Counted from the stretch's first letter, positions 34,916 through 44,359 are shown. The stretch: DNA of 64,000 nucleotides from GCA-2733415 sp964276095 (GCA_964276095.1 CAXYDR010000001.1:1-64000); one strand, 5' to 3'. Translations and numbers: made by a program. Notes: generated from the sequence alone by a model not told the origin.

Positions 34916-37120
34916 TTATGATCTTTTTACTCGGTCAATTCCATTAATTTTTTTGATGTTTTCAATAAGCTTATCAATAGTTTTTTTATTTTTTACTGAA
35001 ACAGTAATTTTCCCTGTAAAAAGCCCATCATCAGTTTCAAAGCTAATTTTTCTCATATTCACATTCATATTATTTGAAATAACCTTGGTTAAGTTGTTTA
35101 CCAATCCTAATTGATCGATACCTGAAATAGTTAAATCAGTAAAATATTCTTGTTGTGAAGAGTCAATCCATTTTGCTTTAATAATTCTGTAAGCATAGTT
35201 TGCTTGCATACTAACTGCATTTGGGCAATTGTTTTTATGTACTTTGATACCCTCACTGACTGTTACAAAACCAAAAACTTTATCTCCAGGAATTGGGTTA
35301 CAACAGCTTGTAAGTTTGTAACTTAGCTTTTCTTCTTCTTTCCCGAAAACTAATAAGTCATGTTTTTCAGTAATTTCTTCTTTATTAATTTCTTCTTGTG
35401 AGCTATGTTTTCGAGTTTTCTTTTTAAAGAAACTGATGAAAGCATTACTACGTTCTGCGGCATAACTTTTTAATTTTTGATTATCTATATTTCCTAGCCC
35501 CGCACGATAGTATAAATCCAAACTTGTTTTTAAATCTAAAAAAGAAACTAATTCATTGACACTTTTGTCATTTAGTGTGATTTTTAATTGCTTTAGTTTA
35601 CGCTTTAGTATTTCTTTTCCCTCAGCAGCTATTAATTTCCTTTCATCATTTAAAGAAGATTTTATTTTAGATTTTGCTCTTGAAGTGGTTACGTAGTCCA
35701 GCCAGTTTGCACTAGGCCTCGTATTCTCAGAAGTAATTATCTCTACTTGATCACCACTTTTTAATACATGACTTAGTGGAACTAATTTTCCATTAACCTT
35801 TGTTCCTCTGGTTTTGAAACCTATTTGTGTATGTACGCTAAATGCAAAATCTAATGAAGTAGCTCCTTTAGGTAATGACTTTAAATCTCCTTTAGGGGTA
35901 AACACAAAAATTTCTTTTGCGTATAAGTTTAACTTAAACTGTTCAATAAAATCGACAGCATTAACTTCTTGATTTTCTAAAGCCTCTTGTAGTTTCAATA
36001 GCCACTCGTCAAGCCCGCCTTCATTTTGAGCGCCTTGCTTGTATTTATAATGAGCTGCATATCCTTTTTCAGCAATTTCGTTCATCCGTTCTGAGCGAAT
36101 TTGCACTTCTACCCATTTTCCTTCTGGACCCATTACTGTAATGTGTAACGCTTCATATCCTGTTGATTTTGGAGAAGAAATCCAATCTCTTAACCGAACA
36201 GGGTTTGGACGATAATGATCTGTAACTATAGAGTATATTTTCCAAGCAATAAATTTCTCTTGGTCTTGGTCACACTTGTAAATGATTCTTACAGCAAACT
36301 TATCATACACTTCTTCAAATGTGACATTCTGATTGAGCATTTTTTTACGGATAGAAAAAATTGATTTTGGTCTTCCTTTAATTTCAAAATCAATATGTTC
36401 ATTAGTTAAACTGCTCTGTAGTGAATCATTAAAAACTTTAATGTATTCTTTTTGTTCCTCTTTAGATTCAATAGTTTTTTCAAGAATACTATTAAAAACC
36501 TCTGGTTCAGTGTATTTTAAGCTTAAATCTTCTAATTCAGTTTTTACATTGTATAGCCCCATTCTATGTGCAAGAGGAGCATAAATGTATAAGGTTTCAG
36601 ACGCTATTTTGACTTGTTTATGCGGAGGCATTGAGCCCATAGTTTGCATGTTGTGCAATCTGTCAGCAATTTTAATAATGATAACGCGGACATCATCATG
36701 TAAAGTCAATAGCATTTTTCTGAAATTCTCTGCTTGTAATGATACATCTGCATCACTTTGTAATTGAGATATTTTAGTTAATCCATCAACAATTCTTGCA
36801 ACTGTTTCTCCAAACAAGCGTTCCATGTCGTTTAACGTAAAATCGGTATCCTCTACAACATCATGTAATAAAGCGGCAGCAATAGAAGTAGCGTCCAGTC
36901 CAATTTCTGCAGCTACAATTTTAGCCACTGCAATTGGATGAAAAATATAGGCTTCACCACTTTTTCTACGCTGATCCTTATGTGCATCCACAGCAGTATT
37001 AAAAGCTAAACGAATTAACTTTTTATCATCATCAGTTAATGACTGATAACTTATTTTTAGTAAGTTTCTATATTCAGCGGCAATAGCTGCATTTTCCTTT
37101 TCGATTTCTACTTCTGTCAT
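34916..37120 (-). CDS. Bifunctional (p)ppGpp synthetase/hydrolase (Rel/SpoT)
   Basis: A 734-residue long RSH protein. The N-terminal HD hydrolase (about 50-190) has 'LLHDVVEDT' with the metal residues. The synthetase (about 240-360) has 'SIFSIRKKM' and 'YEALHITVMGPEGKWVEVQIRS'. TGS (about 400-460, 'IFVFTPKGDLKSLPKGATSLDFAF'), a zinc-finger region ('LTSCCNPIPGDKV'), and a C-terminal ACT (about 660-734) follow. It makes and degrades the stringent-response alarmone on amino-acid or nutrient stress. It is the only RSH protein in the window and is transcribed alone. Confidence 0.95.
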   Translation of the reverse strand: MTEVEIEKENAAIAAEYRNLLKISYQSLTDDDKKLIRLAFNTAVDAHKDQRRKSGEAYIFHPIAVAKIVAAEIGLDATSIAAALLHDVVEDTDFTLNDMERLFGETVARIVDGLTKISQLQSDADVSLQAENFRKMLLTLHDDVRVIIIKIADRLHNMQTMGSMPPHKQVKIASETLYIYAPLAHRMGLYNVKTELEDLSLKYTEPEVFNSILEKTIESKEEQKEYIKVFNDSLQSSLTNEHIDFEIKGRPKSIFSIRKKMLNQNVTFEEVYDKFAVRIIYKCDQDQEKFIAWKIYSIVTDHYRPNPVRLRDWISSPKSTGYEALHITVMGPEGKWVEVQIRSERMNEIAEKGYAAHYKYKQGAQNEGGLDEWLLKLQEALENQEVNAVDFIEQFKLNLYAKEIFVFTPKGDLKSLPKGATSLDFAFSVHTQIGFKTRGTKVNGKLVPLSHVLKSGDQVEIITSENTRPSANWLDYVTTSRAKSKIKSSLNDERKLIAAEGKEILKRKLKQLKITLNDKSVNELVSFLDLKTSLDLYYRAGLGNIDNQKLKSYAAERSNAFISFFKKKTRKHSSQEEINKEEITEKHDLLVFGKEEEKLSYKLTSCCNPIPGDKVFGFVTVSEGIKVHKNNCPNAVSMQANYAYRIIKAKWIDSSQQEYFTDLTISGIDQLGLVNNLTKVISNNMNVNMRKISFETDDGLFTGKITVSVKNKKTIDKLIENIKKINGIDRVKRS

Positions 37121-37318
37121 AAATCTAAGATATAATAAGTACTGGAGTTTTGCAATGTTTTTTTAGAGAACTATAGAATGAATACGCTATGATGAAAATT
37201 CAATGTATATTTGCCGTAGAAATGGTGGTAATACTAGTGCTAGATAGTTATTAGGTAAATTATCATTATATAAATCACTGACGGATTAGGATGTCAGAAA
37301 ATCAATTAAAAAATAGAT

Positions 37319-38644
37319 ATGACATTTGAATCATTAGGATTATCAAATGCTTTAGTAAAAGCAGTAGAGAAAAAAGGATATACTGAGCCTTCTCCAATTC
37401 AGGAAAAAGCAATACCATTAATTTTAGCAGGAAAAGATGTGTTGGCTTCAGCGCAAACAGGAACAGGGAAAACTGCAGGTTTTACCTTACCAATGCTACA
37501 TAGATTAGCGGCTGAAAACAAATGGAAAAGAAGACCTATACGTGCGTTGGTGTTAACGCCAACACGTGAATTGGCTGCTCAGGTTTATGATAATGTAAGA
37601 GCATATAGTGAGTATTTAGATATTGAATCGATGGTTATTTTTGGTGGTGTAAACCAAAAGCCGCAAATACGTACTTTGCGTAGTGGAGTAGATGTATTGG
37701 TTGCCACTCCAGGTAGATTATTAGACCTACATAGTCAAGGCGCATTGTCATTAGGGAAGGTAGAGTTTTTAGTATTGGATGAGGCAGACCGTATGTTAGA
37801 TATGGGATTCTTAAGAGATATTAAAAAAGTTCTGGAACTTGTGCCTAAAGAAAGACAAACCTTATTATTCTCTGCAACATTTTCAAGAGAAATAAAATCA
37901 TTTGCAAGTAGTATATTAAGAAATCCAATAGCTGTAGAAGCAGCTCCGGAAAATACAACTGCAGAAAAAGTTGAGCAGAAGGTTTATAGAGTAGATAAAG
38001 GGAAGAAAACAGAATTAGTTACTAAGTTGATTAATGATGGTAATTGGAGACAAGTATTGGTTTTTACGCGTACTAAGCATGGGGCAAATAAGCTGACAGA
38101 AAAAATGGGGAAAGCTGGTATTTCTGCTGCTGCTATTCATGGAAATAAAAGTCAGAATGCAAGAACTAAAGCTTTAGATGGTTTTAAAAAGAATAAAGTA
38201 CGTGTTTTAGTAGCGACTGATATTGCTGCTAGGGGATTAGATATTCCGTTATTACCTCATGTAATTAACTTTGAATTACCTAATATACCTGAAGATTATG
38301 TACACCGTATTGGTAGAACAGGTAGAGCAGGGGCAAGTGGTGAAGCAATTTCATTAGTTTGTGGTGAAGAAAGAGAATACCTTAAGAGTATAGAGAAGTT
38401 ATTAGGCGAAAAAATGTCAACAAGCTCTATAGAAGGATATGAGCCTAGTAAAGAAGATTTAGAGAGTCAGCCAATAAAAGGTAAAGCTCAAAGAAATTCT
38501 GGTGGAGGTCGATCTGGAGATGGTAAAAAGAAAAGTAGTGGTGGTAGTGGAAGGAAGAAAACTGGAGGACACCGCGGAAGTAATAACAATAACTCAGGGG
38601 GTGGAGATAAGAGTAGAAGTAGAAGACCCCGTAGTAGAGATTAA
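37319..38644 (+). CDS. DEAD-box RNA helicase (RhlE-like)
   Basis: A 441-residue helicase. Q motif 'GYTEPSPIQEKAIPLI', motif I 'AQTGTGKT', Ia 'PTRELAAQ', II 'DEAD', III 'SAT', IV-VI including 'ATDIAARGLDIP' and 'HRIGRTGRAG' are all intact. A basic Gly/Ser/Arg/Lys-rich tail follows (about 385-441, 'GGGRSGDGKKKSSGG'), typical of cold-adapted RNA chaperone helicases. It is followed after 6 bp by VF530. The 198-bp upstream region holds a TATATTTG -7-like box (37206-37213) and a small overlapping frame. Confidence 0.95.
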   Translation: MTFESLGLSNALVKAVEKKGYTEPSPIQEKAIPLILAGKDVLASAQTGTGKTAGFTLPMLHRLAAENKWKRRPIRALVLTPTRELAAQVYDNVRAYSEYLDIESMVIFGGVNQKPQIRTLRSGVDVLVATPGRLLDLHSQGALSLGKVEFLVLDEADRMLDMGFLRDIKKVLELVPKERQTLLFSATFSREIKSFASSILRNPIAVEAAPENTTAEKVEQKVYRVDKGKKTELVTKLINDGNWRQVLVFTRTKHGANKLTEKMGKAGISAAAIHGNKSQNARTKALDGFKKNKVRVLVATDIAARGLDIPLLPHVINFELPNIPEDYVHRIGRTGRAGASGEAISLVCGEEREYLKSIEKLLGEKMSTSSIEGYEPSKEDLESQPIKGKAQRNSGGGRSGDGKKKSSGGSGRKKTGGHRGSNNNNSGGGDKSRSRRPRSRD

Positions 38645-38650
38645 CACGTA

Positions 38651-38887
38651 ATGGAAGAACAAAAAAACAACCCGCTTCATGGAGTGAAACTAGCTACAAT
38701 AGTAGAAGAACTAGTTGAGTATTATGGATGGGAACATTTAGGTACTCAAGTTAGTATTCGTTGTTTTAATGACAATCCATCGGTGAAATCTAGCTTAAAG
38801 TTTTTAAGAAAAACACCTTGGGCTAGAGATAAAGTAGAACACTTATATTTATACATGCTTCGTAAAAGCGGAAGGAATAAAAAGTAA
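38651..38887 (+). CDS. VF530-family DNA-binding protein
   Basis: A 78-residue protein of the VF530 family: 'NPLHGVKLATIVEELVEYYGWEHLGTQVSIRCFNDNPSVKSSLKFLRKTPWARDKVEHLYLYML' (read in parts). It is all-helical, small and basic. The family has a solved structure with double-stranded DNA-binding activity, but its role in the cell is open. It is 6 bp downstream of a DEAD-box helicase and convergent with a cold-shock gene, suggesting a nucleic-acid cold-stress group. Confidence 0.88.
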   Translation: MEEQKNNPLHGVKLATIVEELVEYYGWEHLGTQVSIRCFNDNPSVKSSLKFLRKTPWARDKVEHLYLYMLRKSGRNKK

Positions 38888-38902
38888 TTATTAAGCATAA
38901 AA

Positions 38903-38929
38903 AAACCCTATCATAATTGATAGGGTTTT
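38903..38929. terminator. Bidirectional intrinsic terminator
   Basis: 11-bp stem AAACCCTATCA/TGATAGGGTTT with a 4-nt loop, flanked by A- and T-runs, separates VF530 (ends 38887) and the cold-shock gene (ends 38954). Confidence 0.85.
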
Positions 38930-38953
38930 GTGTTTTTGAAAAAATAAATATAA

Positions 38954-39145
38954 TTATATTACTTTTACGTTTACAGCGTTAAGACCTTTTTTTCCGTCTT
39001 CTAGATCGTACTCTACTTCATCACCTTCGCGAATTTCATCTACTAATCCTGTAACGTGTACGAAATATTCTTTGTTTGAACCTTCTTCTGTTATAAATCC
39101 GAATCCTTTTGACTCGTTGAAAAATTTTACTGTTCCTTTATTCAT
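38954..39145 (-). CDS. Cold-shock domain protein
   Basis: A 63-residue CspA-type single-domain protein. It keeps RNP1 'KGFGFI' (residues 13-18), RNP2 'EYFVHVTGL', and the usual 'GTVKFFNESKGF' start and 'GLNAVNVKVI' end. It binds single-stranded RNA or DNA and melts structure. No cold-shock-type long leader is evident: the upstream gene ends only 33 bp away, so expression may depend on an operon or an internal promoter I cannot see. Confidence 0.95.
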   Translation of the reverse strand: MNKGTVKFFNESKGFGFITEEGSNKEYFVHVTGLVDEIREGDEVEYDLEDGKKGLNAVNVKVI

Positions 39146-39178
39146 TGTATTGTATTAAATTATTAATTACTAGATAGA

Positions 39179-39661
39179 CTACAAAGATGATGCCAACTTT
39201 TCTATTTCCAATCCATAATCATATTGTAAGTCCTCATGAAGTAGAAGTGTTTTCTTTTTTGCATTTGCTAATTCACGTTTGTAAATATTAAGTAATACAG
39301 TGTTTTTATGAATACTTGGTTTGAAATTTTGAAGCTTCTCACAGAAATATAATAATAAGGTAACTTCGGTTTCTGTTAGCTTTGAATAACGGATGTATTT
39401 TTTTATAATCCTCAATATTTTACGAACACTCTTTTTAATAAAGTAGAAGGTTTTAGTGTTAATGAGTTCAAACTGTTCGTCAATTTCTAACTTCACACTC
39501 ACTATAAATGCACCTTCATTTTCTGATTCAAATAAAAGGTATGTCAATAACTCTTTGTTTTCCTTTTTGAACTTTGATAACTGTAAGCATAACTTAAGGA
39601 TTTCATCATGTGAACGATGGGAAAGTTCTGTTTTAATTTCTTTAACGGTTACAGCTTTCAT
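39179..39661 (-). CDS. Conserved hypothetical protein
   Basis: A 160-residue, all-helical, soluble, charged protein (no signal, no membrane helix). It begins 'MKAVTVKEIKTELSHRSHDEILKLCLQLSKFKKENKELLTYLLF' and ends 'YDYGLEIEKLASSL'. I recognise it only as a conserved flavobacterial hypothetical. Its start overlaps the end of the DMT transporter gene by 4 bp, so it is translationally coupled to that transporter. The function cannot be assigned. Confidence 0.75.
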   Translation of the reverse strand: MKAVTVKEIKTELSHRSHDEILKLCLQLSKFKKENKELLTYLLFESENEGAFIVSVKLEIDEQFELINTKTFYFIKKSVRKILRIIKKYIRYSKLTETEVTLLLYFCEKLQNFKPSIHKNTVLLNIYKRELANAKKKTLLLHEDLQYDYGLEIEKLASSL

Positions 39662-40515
39662 GCAGAGTGTTTAGGATTTATCTTAAAAATATTACTTTTT
39701 TTCTGATTGATATAATTTCCAAGAAAAATTAATGTACCGCCAATAATAAATGTCATATCAAACGCTTCGTTGTAAAGAAGGATTCCAGCAAGTATTAATA
39801 TAGGGAGTCGCAAATAGTCTAAAGGAATGAGGTTGCTAATATTTTCTTTTATTAATGCCTTTGCCATACTAAAATGAGCTGTTATGCCTGAAAGGCCAAT
39901 TAATGTAAGCCAAAAATAATCTGTTAAATTTGGCCAGTTCCAACTGGGATATGCGCATACAAATGAAATAGGTAGTTGTGTTAAGCACATTATAAATACT
40001 ACGTTAGAAGCTGAATTTGTTTCAACTATTTTTTTTGTAGCAGTATGTGCTATAGCGAAACAAATTGCTGAAAGCAATACTATTATTGAATTATAGCTAA
40101 TAATTTCAATACCAGGTTTTATGATTATTAAAACACCTATGAATCCAAGGATGATACTTATTGATTTTTTTGCAGTTATTTTTTCTTTTAAAAAGATGGA
40201 TGCGAGAACTAAAATCCAAATAGGTGTGGTGAATTCTATTGCGGTTACTTCGGCAAGTGATAAATAAACAATTCCAACAACCCAACCATACTGAGCGATA
40301 AGATGAAAAAAATTTCTAAATAAATGTTGCTTGATATTTGAAAAACTTCCTATGATAATTGTTTTAGGTAGTATTATAATTAGTGAAATTAACCCTATAA
40401 ATGCTCTGAAAAAGATAATTTGAAAAGGACTAATATTTGTGTCTACCTGTTTTACACCAATGGCAACAAAACAAAAAGAAAATACACTAAGTAGCATCCA
40501 AACTTTTGAATTCAT
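39658..40515 (-). CDS. EamA/DMT-family transporter
   Basis: A 285-residue membrane protein with ten predicted helices in two EamA repeats. The first has 'IIFFRAFIGLISLIIIL' and 'YLSLAEVTAIEFTTPIWILVLASIFLKEKIT', the second 'GITAHFSMAKALIKENIS' and 'ILLYNEAFDMTFIIGGTLIF'. An extension upstream into the chromate-transporter gene is not plausible, so the start is the ATG at 40515, 5 bp after that gene's stop. It exports or imports small metabolites; the substrate is unknown. Confidence 0.85.
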   Translation of the reverse strand: MNSKVWMLLSVFSFCFVAIGVKQVDTNISPFQIIFFRAFIGLISLIIILPKTIIIGSFSNIKQHLFRNFFHLIAQYGWVVGIVYLSLAEVTAIEFTTPIWILVLASIFLKEKITAKKSISIILGFIGVLIIIKPGIEIISYNSIIVLLSAICFAIAHTATKKIVETNSASNVVFIMCLTQLPISFVCAYPSWNWPNLTDYFWLTLIGLSGITAHFSMAKALIKENISNLIPLDYLRLPILILAGILLYNEAFDMTFIIGGTLIFLGNYINQKKSNIFKINPKHSA

Positions 40516-40520
40516 TGTAA

Positions 40521-41642
40521 TTATATATAGGTTAATAGGTATCCAATTATAGCTCCACCAAAAACTATAAAAGCACTGTTTATTTTTTTTAAAACAAATA
40601 CTCCTATTAAACTGACGGTAGCAATAAGTATTGTTCTCCAATCGGTTAAAGTATCTTTACTCATATCAATACAAACAGCAATAATTAATGCTACCGCAGC
40701 AACGTTTACAGCATCTAAAAATGCACAAACAACTTTTGATTTACGCATTTTTGGGATTAACGGATTTAGTAGTAAAACAAATAAAAACGAAGGAAGGAAT
40801 ATACCTAATGTTGCAGCAAGAGCTCCTGAAACTCCGTTCATTTGCCAACCAATAAATGTTGCAGTTGATAATACTGGGCCAGGAGTAAACTGTCCTACGG
40901 CAATAGCGTCAATCAATTCTTGTCTGGTTAATAAGCCGTTCGATACAAGTTCTGTGTCTAAAAAAGCAAATAATACATATCCACTTCCGTATAAAATGGC
41001 ACCAACTTTAAAAAATGTCAGTAAAATTTTAAAAGAGCCAATTTTTACAAGATTGGTTGTTTGTAAAATTAGTAATGGTACTAACGAATTGATTGTAGTT
41101 TTCTTTTTTTTAGAATAATAGATTAAAACTCCAAGTATTCCACAACCAAATAGTGCGCTTATTTCATTAACGCCTATTAAACAAGCGATAATAGTCAAGA
41201 TGCCTAATATGGCTAGTTCAGTGTTTTTAATTGCTTTTTTACCAAGTCGAAAAGCAGCCATAACTATTAATGCAATTACGGCTGGCTTGATGCCATAAAT
41301 AAAAGGTTCAACAGTTGGTAGTTGTCCGTAGGTTTGGTACAGCCATGCAAATACCATAGTAATCAATATTGCTGGAGTAATAAAGCATGCTCCAGCTATA
41401 AATAAGCCTTTCCATCCGCCACGTTCATAACCACAATGCATGGTCATTTCTGTTGAGTTTGGTCCAGGTATTAAATTTGTAGCTCCTATAAGGTCTAGAA
41501 AGTGCTCTTGTGTAAACCATTGCCTTTTTTTAACCACTTCATCTTCCATCATGGCAATATGAGCGGCTGGGCCACCAAAAGAAATACAGCCTAGCTTAAA
41601 GAATAGTTTGGCGATTTCTAACAAGTTGTTTTTTTGTGGCAT
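40521..41642 (-). CDS. ChrA-family (chromate transporter) membrane protein
   Basis: A 373-residue two-repeat ChrA protein. The first repeat begins 'AKLFFKLGCISFGGPAAHIAMMEDEVVKKRQWFTQEHFLDLIGATNLIPGPNSTEM' (read in parts), and the second begins 'LTFFKVGAILYGSGYVLF' with 'IDAIAVGQFTPGPVLSTATF'. Both halves carry the G-P-N/F-T-P-G-P signature, so the protein is a full-length two-domain transporter. Chromate or sulfate transport is the family label, but the physiological substrate is not known. It is co-transcribed with the DMT transporter. Confidence 0.88.
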   Translation of the reverse strand: MPQKNNLLEIAKLFFKLGCISFGGPAAHIAMMEDEVVKKRQWFTQEHFLDLIGATNLIPGPNSTEMTMHCGYERGGWKGLFIAGACFITPAILITMVFAWLYQTYGQLPTVEPFIYGIKPAVIALIVMAAFRLGKKAIKNTELAILGILTIIACLIGVNEISALFGCGILGVLIYYSKKKKTTINSLVPLLILQTTNLVKIGSFKILLTFFKVGAILYGSGYVLFAFLDTELVSNGLLTRQELIDAIAVGQFTPGPVLSTATFIGWQMNGVSGALAATLGIFLPSFLFVLLLNPLIPKMRKSKVVCAFLDAVNVAAVALIIAVCIDMSKDTLTDWRTILIATVSLIGVFVLKKINSAFIVFGGAIIGYLLTYI

Positions 41643-41739
41643 AAAATTATATACTATATCAATATTTTATATATAAATTCACAAGGATATAAATCAATAG
41701 GAGGTAAAATTATTAATAGTTAAACCCATTGTTGGAAAA

Positions 41740-42975
41740 CTAATACCAACGTTTCTTTTTCTTTTTAGAGCCTTCTGATTTTCTACCTTTTTTATGTTTA
41801 CTACCCGCTTTTTTGTGTACTTGAGGTGTTGCTTTTGGGTCTAATGGATAAGGATGTTCTTCTTCAACAGGAATAAACTGACTAATTAACTTTTGGATGC
41901 TAATCACATAATCCTTTTCGTCAGCTGAACATAATGAATATGCTGTTCCTTTATTTCCAGCCCTACCTGTTCTACCAATACGGTGTACATAAGTTTCGGA
42001 TATGTTTGGTATGTCAAAATTGATAACGGCATCAAGTTCTTTGATGTCAAGACCTCTTGAGGCAACATCAGTAGCTATTAAAATAGTAGTTCTCCCTTTT
42101 TTAAAATCATTAAGTGCGTCTTGACGCTCACTTTGAGATTTATCTCCGTGGATAGAGGAAACTTTATAATCGTTGTTTAATAAGGACTGCTCTAATTTAT
42201 CAACTCCGTGCTTAGTACGTCTGAAAATAATAATGTTCCCTTTGATTGTGTTTCTCAGTAAGTGTAAACACAATTCTATTTTCTGAGGTTTTGGAGTGTA
42301 ATACAATATCTGATTTACTGATTTTGTAGTAGATGAGTTTGGTGATATCTCTACTTTTTCAGGATCAGTTAGTAGTGTGTTCGCTAATTCAACTACCTTA
42401 TGTGGCATTGTTGCAGAAAACAATAATATTTGTTTTTGGTTAGGGCAAAGACGTTCAATTTTTCTAACATCGTCAATGAATCCCATGTCTAGCATTAAAT
42501 CAGCTTCATCTAAAACCAATGTTTCTATAAAACTCAAGTTGATTACATCTTGCTTATGTAAATCTAATAGTCTACCTGGAGTAGCGATTAAAATATCAAT
42601 ACCTTTTTTAAGTATTTCTTTTTGAGGATCAATAGAAGCCCCACCAAATATGACAGCTGATTTAAGGTTTGTGTATTTGCTATATTTATTAAAATCATCA
42701 TTAATCTGAATAGCAAGTTCACGCGTAGGGCTAACTATCAGTGCTCTTATTTTTTTTCCAGATTTACCTTCATTCTGTTTGTCATACAATAATTGCAAAA
42801 TAGGCAAAGCAAAAGCTGCGGTTTTCCCAGTTCCTGTTTGCGCAGAAGCAATAACATCCTTTTTGTCTAAAATTAAAGGGATGGTATATGCCTGAATAGG
42901 AGTAGGGATCTCATAATTTTTTTCTGAGATAGCCTTTAATATTGGTTTATTTAATTTTAAATCTTTAAACTGCAT
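41740..42975 (-). CDS. DEAD-box RNA helicase
   Basis: A 411-residue helicase with every core motif: 'AQTGTGKT' (I), 'PTRELAIQ' (Ia), 'DEAD' (II), 'SAT' (III), 'ATDVASRGLDI' and 'HRIGRTGRAG' (VI). The tail is very basic ('KKAGSKHKKGRKSEGSKKKKKRWY'), probably RNA-binding. It differs from the 37319 gene by having Lys-rich rather than Gly/Ser-rich tail residues. A TATCTTTG -7-like box sits at 42999-43006. Roles in ribosome assembly or mRNA turnover at low temperature are typical. Confidence 0.95.
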   Translation of the reverse strand: MQFKDLKLNKPILKAISEKNYEIPTPIQAYTIPLILDKKDVIASAQTGTGKTAAFALPILQLLYDKQNEGKSGKKIRALIVSPTRELAIQINDDFNKYSKYTNLKSAVIFGGASIDPQKEILKKGIDILIATPGRLLDLHKQDVINLSFIETLVLDEADLMLDMGFIDDVRKIERLCPNQKQILLFSATMPHKVVELANTLLTDPEKVEISPNSSTTKSVNQILYYTPKPQKIELCLHLLRNTIKGNIIIFRRTKHGVDKLEQSLLNNDYKVSSIHGDKSQSERQDALNDFKKGRTTILIATDVASRGLDIKELDAVINFDIPNISETYVHRIGRTGRAGNKGTAYSLCSADEKDYVISIQKLISQFIPVEEEHPYPLDPKATPQVHKKAGSKHKKGRKSEGSKKKKKRWY

Positions 42976-42998
42976 AGATAATTTGTGCTTTTATAGTG

Positions 42999-43006
42999 CA
43001 AAGATA
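42999..43006 (-). promoter_or_regulatory. Probable -7 box of the 41740-42975 helicase gene
   Basis: TATCTTTG on the minus strand matches TAnnTTTG exactly, 24 bp upstream of the ATG. No TTG at 19-bp spacing, so the -33 is weak or absent. Confidence 0.45.
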
Positions 43007-43102
43007 CTTTAAAAATAGAAGGTATAAGCTATTGAATTAGTGGCTTAATAATCTTAAAGAACATAAAGGTAGTAGAATGAGTTTTTTGTAAAATATATTG
43101 CA

Positions 43103-43138
43103 TTAAAAAAGCCGAAGGACTTATCTCGGCTTTTAATG
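43103..43138 (-). terminator. Intrinsic terminator of the small GNAT gene
   Basis: Arms AAAGCCGA and TCGGCTTT (extended by A/T pairs) lie 18 bp after the minus-strand stop at 43156, with a T-run on the minus strand. Confidence 0.75.
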
Positions 43139-43155
43139 TAAAAAATAGTATTGAA

Positions 43156-43452
43156 TTATATTTTTATCCCTACAGGTAGTAATCCTCTGTATTGTTTATT
43201 TTTTCTGATAAAACTAACTATGGGTGTACAAGTAGGTACAACACTTAAATTTCGTTCCTCAATATTTTCAAAGACATGTTTTATGAAAGTATTTTGAAAA
43301 TCATTGTCTTTAATTTCCTCTGGAACATGTATTTTTGTTAAGAATATTTTTCTTTCTTGTAAAGAGTATTCAATTGTAGCTAAATGGTCGTCAACAATCA
43401 TTTCAAATTGTCTTAAAAAATCGTTGTCCTTCAATGTCAATTCCATAATCAT
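43156..43452 (-). CDS. Small GNAT-like N-acetyltransferase (YidJ/GtlA type)
   Basis: A 98-residue protein of the short acetyltransferase family: 'LRQFEMIVDDHLATIEYSLQERKIFLTKIHVPEEIK', 'VVPTCTPIVSFIRKNKQYRGLLPVGIKI' (read in parts). It is about half the length of ordinary GNAT enzymes. The ATG at 43452 or the one at 43446 (MELTLKD) could be the start. It may acetylate amines or bind acetyl-CoA without acting as an enzyme; the substrate is unknown. Confidence 0.75.
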   Translation of the reverse strand: MIMELTLKDNDFLRQFEMIVDDHLATIEYSLQERKIFLTKIHVPEEIKDNDFQNTFIKHVFENIEERNLSVVPTCTPIVSFIRKNKQYRGLLPVGIKI

Positions 43453-43641
43453 AGGTATAGGTTTTTTAAGGTTGATAGGTTGGGTGCTGCTGTTTTTTTT
43501 CGAAACAGACTCTAAATATACGAAAATCAGCTGGATTTAACAAAGGTTAATTGGTTTAACTGTGTGAAATTCATTAATTTAAATATTTTTCACGAATCGT
43601 TAAGCTTAATTGATTAAATTTATAGCGTTAAAACTAAGCAC

Positions 43642-44307
43642 ATGCAAAATCATAAAACTCATGTATACTTTGTCCCTGGAATGGCTGCAAACGCTAAAAT
43701 ATTTGAATATATAAAATTGCCTGAGGCTGATTTTGAAGTTCATTATCTAGAATGGGAGATTCCGCTAGAAAAAGAAAGCTTGGAAGCCTATGCTTTGCGA
43801 ATAACAAAGAAAGTAACTCACGAAAATCCAATATTGTTAGGTGTATCTTTTGGAGGTATTTTAGTACAGGAAATGAGTAGGTTTATCTCAACGAAAAAGG
43901 TTGTGGTAGTTTCAAGTGTATTACATGAAAAGGAGTTTCCGTATCGTATGAAATTTGCTAAAAGGACTAAAGCTTATAAATTAGTACCTACACATTTGTT
44001 TTCGGATGTAGAGAAGCTTGTGAAATATGCTTTAGGAGAAACGGTCAAGGGGCGTGCAGAACTCTATAAAAAATACTTGTCAGTAAGTGATGAAAAATAT
44101 TTAACTTGGGCAATTGAGCAAATTGTTAATTGGAAACAAACTCAAAAACTAACTAATATTGTACAGATCCATGGTGATAAGGATAAAATTTTTCCAATTA
44201 AGAATATTAAAGGTAATGTGATTCATGTAAAAAATGGGACACATATTATGATTATAAATAAATATAAATGGTTTAATGAGAACTTGCCAGAGTTGTTAAG
44301 TGTTTAG
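43642..44307 (+). CDS. Cytoplasmic alpha/beta hydrolase
   Basis: A 221-residue hydrolase without a signal peptide. 'VYFVPGMAANAKIF' is the oxyanion strand, 'LLGVSFGGILVQE' the nucleophile elbow (GxSxG), 'IHGDKDKIFP' carries the Asp, and 'VKNGTHIMII' carries the His. No lid domain is obvious, so it is a small core enzyme. Its substrate cannot be inferred. It is followed 52 bp later by the lytic transglycosylase. Confidence 0.82.
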   Translation: MQNHKTHVYFVPGMAANAKIFEYIKLPEADFEVHYLEWEIPLEKESLEAYALRITKKVTHENPILLGVSFGGILVQEMSRFISTKKVVVVSSVLHEKEFPYRMKFAKRTKAYKLVPTHLFSDVEKLVKYALGETVKGRAELYKKYLSVSDEKYLTWAIEQIVNWKQTQKLTNIVQIHGDKDKIFPIKNIKGNVIHVKNGTHIMIINKYKWFNENLPELLSV

Positions 44308-44359
44308 AATATAATTATTTAGGCACGCTAATTGTTCAAGTAACATAAAATATAAACAG

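Noticed and set aside
40516..40641. An N-terminal extension of the DMT transporter into the chromate-transporter gene
   Set aside because: The extension would be an aromatic- and Cys-rich sequence that overlaps a well-supported gene; the ATG at 40515 gives a normal first membrane helix.
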